Positions 1-6,778 of a DNA stretch of 10,182 nt are shown one piece after another; within the stretch, counting starts at the first letter, position 1, and each line of letters opens with the position of its first letter. A program made the translations under genes and the position numbers. Source of the DNA: Planctomycetota bacterium (GTDB taxonomy: Bacteria; Planctomycetota; UBA1135). Where the stretch lies: positions 87,017-97,198 of the forward strand of contig NVWJ01000005.1 in assembly GCA_002746235.1 (NCBI GenBank), read 5' to 3'. Below the pieces are notes generated by a model, which was not told where the DNA came from, did not search any database, and saw only the letters and a list, made by a program, of their open reading frames with translations.

Positions 1-2310
1 GGAGCAACAAGCGCAATAGTTTTGGGCTTGAAGGCGAAAGTCGCGGTGGCTGCGGCATTCGTATTGATTCCTTTAGCGGTGGTTCAGCCTTGGAAAGAAG
101 CGGAGAAGAAAAATCCCTCGCCTATCGATTTCGCACTCGCATTAAATGCAGAGCCGGGTTCGGTGGAGCTTGAACCATCCCAGCCGGGCCCGGTTGACCG
201 GGTCAATCACGAACCGACATTGGACCCCGTGTCAGTAAGGCCAATGGCATCTCTGCGCATCAAAGTGGTAGAGCAAGAAAGCGGTGCACCGATTCCCGAG
301 ATGGATCTTCAGTTGTTGAGTGGGTTAGTCGAAAACCGCAACACAGTACTTAGCAATCAAAAGGGTGTTACCGATGAGGACGGGGTATGGAGCCTTGAGA
401 TTCCTTGCGGAGAAACCTGGGTACGCATCGTCATGCCTATTGGCGAAGATTTGGCAGGGTTCGCGCAGCACCAGGACTGGCTGCTTGAAGAGGGGGATGT
501 TTTTGAGCACACCATCCTTGTACCCACAAGTTATGCAATTCGTTTTAGGGTAAAAGATCCTCAAGGCGACCCTCTTACAGATCAAAGATTCCGTGTCTCC
601 TTTGGAGAACGAGGTTCGGACTTTAATGTGCACCACACATACCAGACCAATGCGCACGGTGAAGCTTTGGCCACCTATTTCCCTGGCCAACTTATTGTTT
701 CCTTTGAGAATGTCCCTAACCACCTCTATCCGATCGTTGCCTGGCTCCCACTAACCAAGGAGCGTGATGGATTTGTGCAAGACCTGAATCTTTACGGACG
801 CCGTGAAGTCGAATTCGTGGTGCAGGACGAAGACCGTCGCGTGGCCGGAGATGCGGCACTAGAGTTTCGATTCCCCACCCTGGATATCGAAGGCGGCAGG
901 GTCTCAGCGGAATCGGTACGAAGCTGGGATCGGGAGCGCAAAGTCATCAAGACCGATGCAGATGGAAAAGTCTTGGTGGTCCTACCCGTCATTGAGGGAA
1001 TCCAGGTGACGGTCCAGCACCCCAACTACCAACCATTTGCCACAGAGATTCCAAGCTCCAATACGCAACAAACCTTGGTTCTCACATCGGGTGGGAGAGT
1101 CAGTGGGCGCATGCTTGATAAACAAGACCAACCGATTGTGGGTGCCGAAGTCATGGCCTGGGCAACTGGGGAGCTGAATTGGGGCAACTTCATGGGTGAT
1201 CCTCCTGACGAGAGGCAATGGAGAAGAACGACAACGGATGAACAGGGAAACTACCTGATTCATGGTTTAAAAACAGAAGGTTATTTCTTTCTCATGGCCA
1301 AGGCTGAAGGATTTGCCTACTACGGAAAGCGGTGGAAGGATTATCCCAGCGGATCGATTGACCTTTCACTGAAACCCTCCGCGCCCCTCTTTGGATTCGC
1401 TTTGGACAAGCAAGGTGAAAGGCTTGCCAAAGTTTGGGTCGAAGTCAGCGGCGAGCCAGTCTTTGGCCAAGTCACTCCGTGGCAAACTCTTTCCTACTAC
1501 GCAGACACTTACCGGCAACTCACAGATGAAGATGGTGCTTTTTCATTCCCTGGATTATTCCCTGGAAACCACAAACTAGAAATCCGTGGGGGAATGGAAA
1601 TGCGAAAGACATTTCCTACCGGGCCCGACCCTGTGTTCTTAGTCGAAGGAGAGCTGGATCCAGGACTTATCCTGGTTGATTTTGAAATTACGGATGCTGA
1701 TACTCAAAATCCTATTGCGCATGCAGAGCTCTGGAAATTCAAAACGCGCGATACGGGTGGAATGAGTGGCACTGGAACGCAGGAGGCTGACAAAGATGGG
1801 CACTGCATTTCAAAACTCGAGAAACGTGACCAGCAGCGTTGGTTTCATATCAAGGCAGAGGGCTACACCCCCGAAGTCATCTGGATGACCGAGTTTCCAG
1901 ATGGCCTATCTTCACGCAAAGTCGCTCTCCAACCAAGTGCTGCCTGCACCATTTCCTTCCAAGCTTCGGATGGCTTACCCCTGCTCATGGGTGATGAAGG
2001 GAAATCCCTTGGAGCGGCTCTGCTTCGAGGAAACGGGTTCATTCTTCCGGGGTCCTACCTGAGCCCCTTTCCAATGCCCGGCCAAGGGGTTGGTGCGGCA
2101 GGGCATTCCGCGGTCCGATATGAGAAAACGGTGTTCAAAGACTTCCCACGTGCCGGAGGCACCTTACGGGTTGAGGTTGGCATCGATCGGGATGAACATG
2201 GAGCCTTCACGCCGAGTGCATTCCTGGACATTCCGATCCCTGGCGGACTTAACGTTTACACCTTGACCTTCAGCCCTGAGGACCTGAAAGCTTTAGGACT
2301 GCGCAATTAG
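1..2310 (+). CDS. Membrane-anchored multidomain CarboxypepD_reg-like protein, 5' end outside window (probable sigma-factor fusion)
   Basis: The frame is open from base 1, so this is a partial gene. A TTG at 22 could serve as a start, but the codons before it (G-A-T-S-A-I-V) continue sensibly and match the juxtamembrane part of the sigma fusion at 2313-5546. I therefore treat it as truncated by the window. Counting residues from the TTG, a hydrophobic helix (about 5-22) is followed by PWKEAE, a Pro/Glu-rich linker to about 70, and then beta-sandwich domains of the carboxypeptidase-regulatory-like type. TDEDG-like turns have glycines at 121, 213, 315, 409, 505 and 593, a spacing of 88-102 residues, implying six domains. 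The last 130 residues form a different terminal domain. Such domains usually act as extracytoplasmic binding or structural modules, and I see no catalytic motif. The visible part should lie outside the cytoplasm. The gene converges on its presumed paralogue with 2 bp between stops. Confidence 0.85.
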   Translation, partial: GATSAIVLGLKAKVAVAAAFVLIPLAVVQPWKEAEKKNPSPIDFALALNAEPGSVELEPSQPGPVDRVNHEPTLDPVSVRPMASLRIKVVEQESGAPIPEMDLQLLSGLVENRNTVLSNQKGVTDEDGVWSLEIPCGETWVRIVMPIGEDLAGFAQHQDWLLEEGDVFEHTILVPTSYAIRFRVKDPQGDPLTDQRFRVSFGERGSDFNVHHTYQTNAHGEALATYFPGQLIVSFENVPNHLYPIVAWLPLTKERDGFVQDLNLYGRREVEFVVQDEDRRVAGDAALEFRFPTLDIEGGRVSAESVRSWDRERKVIKTDADGKVLVVLPVIEGIQVTVQHPNYQPFATEIPSSNTQQTLVLTSGGRVSGRMLDKQDQPIVGAEVMAWATGELNWGNFMGDPPDERQWRRTTTDEQGNYLIHGLKTEGYFFLMAKAEGFAYYGKRWKDYPSGSIDLSLKPSAPLFGFALDKQGERLAKVWVEVSGEPVFGQVTPWQTLSYYADTYRQLTDEDGAFSFPGLFPGNHKLEIRGGMEMRKTFPTGPDPVFLVEGELDPGLILVDFEITDADTQNPIAHAELWKFKTRDTGGMSGTGTQEADKDGHCISKLEKRDQQRWFHIKAEGYTPEVIWMTEFPDGLSSRKVALQPSAACTISFQASDGLPLLMGDEGKSLGAALLRGNGFILPGSYLSPFPMPGQGVGAAGHSAVRYEKTVFKDFPRAGGTLRVEVGIDRDEHGAFTPSAFLDIPIPGGLNVYTLTFSPEDLKALGLRN

Positions 2311-2312
2311 CT

Positions 2313-5300
2313 TCACTGTTCTTGCTCACTCCATGCTTTCTCATCGGATCGAGCTTCTTGCATCGCTTGCGCAAGCTTGCCGGGATCAATTGAAAAGTGA
2401 AACTCCTGCCCATCATCATGATCGAGAACCGTAATAACTTTGGTGTCCTGGGTGCCAGGGAGCGGGACCCAACGGTGGATCGAAGAGTTGTTTCGCGCGT
2501 GATAAACCTGAAACTCGATACGATAATCCCCAGGCCAGGCCAATCGGATTTCGTCCTTCCCTAACCCATCAAGCTCGACCTGAACGCTGCGATTCGGGTG
2601 TAACGACCCATCATCCGAAACGCGAAACATGTTCGCATGGAAATCCCAATCGGCAGGCACTATATCGGGATTATCAAGCACCAAAGTGCATGGAATCCCG
2701 TTCTTAAGCACAATCCGCTGATCCCCTTGCACCTGGTGCAGGATCACACCGCGCCTGTTTTTCGCCGAGAACTCCAAATCAAATCCTTGGTTCTTACTGA
2801 CCAAAGGAAGAGGTTGGAAGTCAAAGGGTTCACGGTATTCCAGTATTGGATTCCACAGGCGACCGCCTTTCACCTGTTGGCCACTTTCATCCACCACCGT
2901 CGCGCGTATGGCATGCAGTTGCCCACGCAAGTCAATGTCTGGGAAAACGAACTCGCCATGTGTCGACAGAAGTTTTTGCGGGGGAATGAAAAACAGCTCT
3001 TCATCCAACCATGCAGATTGGATTCGTAAGCCGTAGGTCCCTGGGGTGATGCCGCGAAATTCGTAGTTCCCATTGGAGTCGGCAAAAATTGCGCTCCCGT
3101 AAAACTCTCCCGGCGCATTGGGTTTAGGGGTCAACAATGCCACATGGACGCCATGAGTTGGAATGCTGGGGTCAAGAAACAGGCGCCCGCTAATAGTCCA
3201 TGTTTCACCAAACCGAAGCTCAACCGTCGCGTTGGGAGGCACAAACTCAGTCCACCCTTTCCGATGATCACGATGGCTTGCCTCGACTCGATAACGCATT
3301 CGGTCCGGGTGCGCGTAAATAGTGAACTGCCCTTGCTCCCCCGTCGTAGCGGTTAGGCCGTCCAATTCTTGCCAGTCGATGGCGCCTTCTTGGCTTTCCG
3401 CCACCATGATGGTGCCACGGGAACGGGCGGTGGTATCCAAATAACTTCCGTCTATTCCTTTGGCATAGGCCATTTTCACTTTTGCTCCGGCCACGGGAAT
3501 TCCGCCAAAGGTTAATATCCTGCCTTGCACAAGAATGGGCGGAGTTTCCACGACGAATGCGCCCAAGTCATGGTCGCCAGGACTCAAAGTACGACTCAAA
3601 TCAATCGTAGCGGTACGCCTTTCCTTAAGCTTGGTCTTGCGCATGATCACCGTAAACGCTCTGGTGAAACCTGCTTCGCATTCCGGTTCTATTTGAAGCC
3701 GAAACTGACCTTCTGCATCGGTTTGAATCGTGCGGAGCACCGTCGTGTCGGAGTCTGTAGATTGCCAACGAATGCGCGCCTTCAGCGACAGGTTTTTCGC
3801 CACCATACCTTCTGTATTCAAAACCTTACCCACAACAAAGCTCGCACTTAACTTTGGTTGCAGTGCGATACTGACTAACTCTTTGGCAGAAGTCGGGCCA
3901 AGGGAGTTCATGGATTCCATAATCGAGAAATCTAAGGATCCCGCCGCGACGAAAAGCGCTTGGTCGAGAGAGACATAAGGAAAGAATGCTCGTCCCTGAA
4001 AAGTGCGCGTTACCAAACCATCGCCATCAAGCGGACCGAAATCTTCTTCATCCAAGGGAGCTAAAGTCACCATAAAATCGCCCTTCATCAAGGCGCCAGA
4101 ATCTCTCCGAATTCTCACTTCCACCTGTCCTGTTTGTGGCATGACCAAGGTCACTGCATGCTGAGGAAGATTCCACAGATCCACCTTCGTCATCATGGGT
4201 TCTTGCGAGAGCGTATTTAGCTGCACATAAAACGACTCCCTTTCCGGCACTGCAAGAATACCGCTGAGCAGAGGAATCCATGCGAGGCCGTCGGCATTCG
4301 TTTCTGCCCCAATCCCACCTCCATGAAAACTTTTATTTGACAAGCACAAGCTCACGGCTGCTCCCTCCACAGGGCGACTACCTAGATCGATTACCTTCAC
4401 AAGCAAGGTAGGAACACGATCTAATCGAAGCACGATGTCCTCCCCCGCTAAAGCCCGTTGAGTTAGATCCGTCGACTTTAAGATGCCAACGAATTCCCCT
4501 GATGCGCCGATGAGATGCAGCTTTCCTTTGGGCCGAGGAATCCGAATCTGTCCTTTTTCGTCGGCGAGATACCGTTCTCCTAGCGCCCTTAAGAAACGTA
4601 GGCCACCGACTCCCTCTGCCTCCATCAATTGATCTTCAGGCATTGGGACCATGCCCATATCAAGCACGATGATTTCCGCACCAGGGATAGGCTTGTTCCC
4701 ATTACTGTCGACGACCATGACTACTGGACCGGTTTTCGATGCGGGGGAATAATGCAACGAGTGCGAAGATATTGTCTCAAGTTTAATCCTTTCCACTGTC
4801 GCAACTCCGGCGCTCTCCGATGCTACTTCTGCATCCACCGGCCCGGTTTCAGCAGCCGCAACCACTTCCGAGGCCGACGCCAGCTCAAGTGCACTCTCCT
4901 CCCGTTCCCACGGCGCCCAAAGCGCAAGCGTAGTCACCGAAGCTGCCACCGCTGCGACTACGGCGGTAGATCCGAGCGTCCATGATGTTGGAGCCAAAGG
5001 CATGGCAAAGACCTGACATCGCAAACGCCATTGGGTGCCAAGGTCTTCTTGCAAAGCGGTGCGTAAATGCTTTAGCCCTACACCAATCCGCGATTGAGCG
5101 GTGTCAATGGGAACCTTGGTGCGGCTTGCAACTTCCCGTACTGGGAGGTCCTCGAAATAGCGCAGGTAAATGGTTGCGGCATAAGGCTCTGGCAACTGCA
5201 TCACGGCGGAGGCTAAGCGTTTGAACGTTTCCATGCGCTCCGCCAAGTCATCCGGCGATGCGGATTCTGAACGATGCCCCATCGCGGCCAGATCGTCCTC

Positions 5301-5546
5301 CACCTCGCGACGTCGTCCTTGCTCGCGCCACCCTTTCCCAGCCGCACTACGCACCACCGATGCCCACCACGAACGCAAATTCCCGCCATGACTCGGCGGA
5401 TGCTCCAGCGCAGTCAGCCAAGCTTGTTGCTCGACGTCATCTGCGCCTGCGGGATCGGAAACTAGACTACGGGCCAACGCACGCACCCAGCCACTGTGGG
5501 CTAAAAGGGCATCGAGGTCCGGGGTGTTGGGTGGCACGGTCGTCAT
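2313..5546 (-). CDS. ECF-type sigma-70 factor fused to a transmembrane helix and tandem CarboxypepD_reg-like domains
   Basis: This 1077-residue protein begins as an ECF sigma factor. Region 2 (about 13-80) contains GADDVEQQAWLTALE and the basic WW-rich region 2.4 helix ending GWREQGRRREVED. Region 4 (about 105-168) contains LPEPYAATIYLRYFEDLPVREVA and the helix-turn-helix TKVPIDTAQSRI. A hydrophobic helix at about 190-210 is followed by APWEREE and a low-complexity Ala/Glu/Ser linker to about 250. The remainder is a chain of beta-sandwich domains marked by D/N-x-x-G turns (glycines 332, 420, 518, 613, 739, 826, 921) and ends in a separate terminal domain. The expected topology is sigma in the cytoplasm and the chain outside. 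Typical ECF factors are about 170-200 residues and are held by a separate anti-sigma; here tether and sensor may be on the same chain (inference). ATG at 5546 is the only standard start after the in-frame stop; its Shine-Dalgarno is weak. No anti-sigma gene is recognisable nearby. Confidence 0.9.
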   Translation of the reverse strand: MTTVPPNTPDLDALLAHSGWVRALARSLVSDPAGADDVEQQAWLTALEHPPSHGGNLRSWWASVVRSAAGKGWREQGRRREVEDDLAAMGHRSESASPDDLAERMETFKRLASAVMQLPEPYAATIYLRYFEDLPVREVASRTKVPIDTAQSRIGVGLKHLRTALQEDLGTQWRLRCQVFAMPLAPTSWTLGSTAVVAAVAASVTTLALWAPWEREESALELASASEVVAAAETGPVDAEVASESAGVATVERIKLETISSHSLHYSPASKTGPVVMVVDSNGNKPIPGAEIIVLDMGMVPMPEDQLMEAEGVGGLRFLRALGERYLADEKGQIRIPRPKGKLHLIGASGEFVGILKSTDLTQRALAGEDIVLRLDRVPTLLVKVIDLGSRPVEGAAVSLCLSNKSFHGGGIGAETNADGLAWIPLLSGILAVPERESFYVQLNTLSQEPMMTKVDLWNLPQHAVTLVMPQTGQVEVRIRRDSGALMKGDFMVTLAPLDEEDFGPLDGDGLVTRTFQGRAFFPYVSLDQALFVAAGSLDFSIMESMNSLGPTSAKELVSIALQPKLSASFVVGKVLNTEGMVAKNLSLKARIRWQSTDSDTTVLRTIQTDAEGQFRLQIEPECEAGFTRAFTVIMRKTKLKERRTATIDLSRTLSPGDHDLGAFVVETPPILVQGRILTFGGIPVAGAKVKMAYAKGIDGSYLDTTARSRGTIMVAESQEGAIDWQELDGLTATTGEQGQFTIYAHPDRMRYRVEASHRDHRKGWTEFVPPNATVELRFGETWTISGRLFLDPSIPTHGVHVALLTPKPNAPGEFYGSAIFADSNGNYEFRGITPGTYGLRIQSAWLDEELFFIPPQKLLSTHGEFVFPDIDLRGQLHAIRATVVDESGQQVKGGRLWNPILEYREPFDFQPLPLVSKNQGFDLEFSAKNRRGVILHQVQGDQRIVLKNGIPCTLVLDNPDIVPADWDFHANMFRVSDDGSLHPNRSVQVELDGLGKDEIRLAWPGDYRIEFQVYHARNNSSIHRWVPLPGTQDTKVITVLDHDDGQEFHFSIDPGKLAQAMQEARSDEKAWSEQEQ
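2365..2380. repeat. Overlapping palindromes near the convergent gene ends
   Basis: GCTTGCGCAAGC (2365-2376) and GCAAGCTTGC (2371-2380) are both perfect palindromes sharing six bases. They lie inside the last codons of the sigma fusion, 55 bp past the stop of the + strand gene. There is no T-run after either, so a classical intrinsic terminator is not supported. They may be a coincidence of coding sequence. Confidence 0.35.
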
Positions 5547-5579
5547 CTTCGCAAGAAGAATGTGTTTCGATGCCTTTTG

Positions 5580-5608
5580 CTTTGGAGAAATCTTGGAGAG
5601 TTTTCTCC
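5580..5608 (-). promoter_or_regulatory. TTGGAGA direct repeats plus inverted copy upstream of the sigma fusion gene
   Basis: The 110 bp gap 5547-5656 separates the 163-residue membrane protein gene from the sigma fusion gene. On the + strand, TTGGAGA occurs at 5582-5588 and 5593-5599, exactly 11 bp apart, about one helical turn. The second copy forms a dyad with TCTCC at 5604-5608 (GGAGA-GTTT-TCTCC). The cluster lies about 34-62 bp before the sigma ATG, where an operator or an autoregulated promoter could sit. I cannot identify convincing -35 and -10 boxes. The regulatory role is inferred from position and repeat spacing only. Confidence 0.3.
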
Positions 5609-5656
5609 GCGCCTGCTCCCTAGTGAGCTAGACGGAAAACATAGAATCTAAAACCA

Positions 5657-6148
5657 CTAAATGAGAGCTTCCATGAACCCCATAGACGCTATGGATTCTG
5701 GCTTTCTGCAACCGCAATGAATCAGCCCAGCTTCTGGGTCGAAGCTTGGAGCGCTCTTACCTTCGACTTCCTTTCCACCAAGAAAATACGCCTTGCCATC
5801 TTGCCATTCCACGCGAGCATTCGACCAACGACCGGAAGGCAGAAAACAATAGGCGGCCATTCCATCGGGGCGCATAACTCTGAGGAGGGTTAGGAATCCA
5901 CCCTTGGTCGGGGTGTTGATGAGAGTGACTCGATAATCATCGGACTCGACCGTGAGCTCCATGGAAGAAGCAAGGCTGGCCTCCATTTCATGCAAGAGAA
6001 TCTGCCCATGCGTCGGCACCGAAAGAACTAGAAACGGAAGTGCGGCAAAAGCAACGCCCAAAAATACGTATCCTTTTTGTTTGCGCTTTACCCATGCGAG
6101 AGTAAAGCCAAAAGCCAACACCGAAGCAAGAGCAAGGAATACGAGCAT
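5657..6148 (-). CDS. Small two-helix membrane protein with extracytoplasmic tail, unknown function
   Basis: I do not recognise the family of this 163-residue protein. Two hydrophobic helices (about 2-20 and 27-44) are joined by the basic loop KRKQKG, which by the positive-inside rule puts the loop in the cytoplasm and both termini outside. The tail from about 45 onward is predicted mostly beta, with a Cys at 101 and a C-G-C pair at 145 and 147 that could be oxidised outside the cell. It ends 110 bp before the sigma fusion gene on the same strand and starts 127 bp after the preceding gene. The ATG start has no clear Shine-Dalgarno. Adjacent position and topology would allow it to interact with the extracytoplasmic part of the sigma fusion, but nothing in its sequence resembles an anti-sigma domain. 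Confidence 0.7.
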   Translation of the reverse strand: MLVFLALASVLAFGFTLAWVKRKQKGYVFLGVAFAALPFLVLSVPTHGQILLHEMEASLASSMELTVESDDYRVTLINTPTKGGFLTLLRVMRPDGMAAYCFLPSGRWSNARVEWQDGKAYFLGGKEVEGKSAPSFDPEAGLIHCGCRKPESIASMGFMEALI

Positions 6149-6272
6149 GTTTTAGAGTTGAGGGTTGTAGGTGTATAGAAATCACCGTGCTCCCTTATCG
6201 GCTCATCCTCGACGATTCTAAAAGGCTCTCTCGGAACAAACCCTCGATTTCTAATCGATGATTAGTAGGCGT
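6149..6272. promoter_or_regulatory. Intergenic gap with two mutually exclusive hairpins and a weak -10-like box
   Basis: Two perfect inverted repeats overlap here: TCGATT-TCT-AATCGA (6244-6258) and CTAATC-GAT-GATTAG (6251-6265). They share 6251-6258, so only one hairpin can form at a time. Neither is followed by a T-run on either strand. Nearer the downstream gene, the - strand reads TATACA at 6177-6172, which could be a -10 element, but no matching -35 is visible. The gap may therefore end the upstream operon, hold an operator, or contain the promoter of the 163-residue gene. Confidence 0.3.
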
Positions 6273-6286
6273 ATTCTAGCTAGAAT
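6273..6286. repeat. 14-bp perfect palindrome ATTCTAGCTAGAAT over a stop codon
   Basis: ATTCTAGCTAGAAT is its own reverse complement. It includes the TAG stop (6278-6276) of the beta-rich protein gene. With no loop and no T-run it reads more like a protein-binding dyad than a terminator. It lies 8 bp from the overlapping hairpins at 6244-6265. Confidence 0.4.
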
Positions 6287-6752
6287 TACTTTGTTGAGCA
6301 CGACGCCAACTCATGAGGACTAACCAAAATGCAAAAGCAAGCGTTGGCGCATCGTAATCTTCCGCGTCCAGTTGAATGGTGCTGCGGCGCGTGAATGGAT
6401 GCACAGGCTCAATCCTTGCAAGAACTTGCTCTTCACGAAACAATTTGAAGGACCGACCCATTGCGGATTCTGGGCTTAAGGTCAACTCCCCCATGGGAGT
6501 GCTCATTTCGATTCTCCGACTGAGCATGGAAACTTTCTGTGCGGATAGGACTTCTTGTTCATCCAACTCCAAGGACCAATGCCCGCTGCCCATTCCGTGT
6601 TTTCGAACGAGATAAGTTTCGCCATCTAAAGTGAGCGAGCCCTGCTCACCCATAAGATTGAAAACCAGCGATGCTTTCCCGCCTTCCATATCGAGGCGGA
6701 AATCCCACGAACAAAGGCCTTTGGGCAGGCAGGAGATTATTTGTGAAGGCAC
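6276..6752 (-). CDS. Beta-rich protein with C-terminal membrane segment, possibly tubby/LURP-one-like fold
   Basis: This 158-residue protein has alternating short beta-strand stretches (for example GSLTLDGETYLVRKHGM, about 38-54, and FKLFREEQVLARIEPVHPFTRR, about 102-123). It ends in a hydrophobic segment and basic cap, LAFAFWLVLMSWRRAQ (about 138-153). From memory, the layout of repeated strands, an F-T-R-R motif and a final LxxWLVLxxWRR helix recalls a family of bacterial hypothetical proteins. The repeated strands surrounding a C-terminal helix also recall the tubby/LURP-one barrel; this fold call is tentative. The start is GTG at 6752. No ATG lies in frame between it and the upstream stop, and no Shine-Dalgarno is evident. 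It follows the polytopic membrane protein gene by 26 bp and is probably in the same operon as the M1 peptidase. Confidence 0.75.
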   Translation of the reverse strand: MPSQIISCLPKGLCSWDFRLDMEGGKASLVFNLMGEQGSLTLDGETYLVRKHGMGSGHWSLELDEQEVLSAQKVSMLSRRIEMSTPMGELTLSPESAMGRSFKLFREEQVLARIEPVHPFTRRSTIQLDAEDYDAPTLAFAFWLVLMSWRRAQQSNSS

Positions 6753-6778
6753 CTGAAAGAAGAAGGCCTGGGGTTCTG

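Noticed and set aside
5595..5608. GGAGA-GTTT-TCTCC as an intrinsic terminator for the 163-residue gene
   Set aside because: The stem has only five pairs and no T-run follows on the - strand, so it fits a binding site better than a terminator.
4629..5623. Several + strand open frames opposite the sigma domain
   Set aside because: They are rich in Arg, His, Cys and Pro, as expected for the complementary strand of a coding region, and the - strand sigma motifs are unambiguous.
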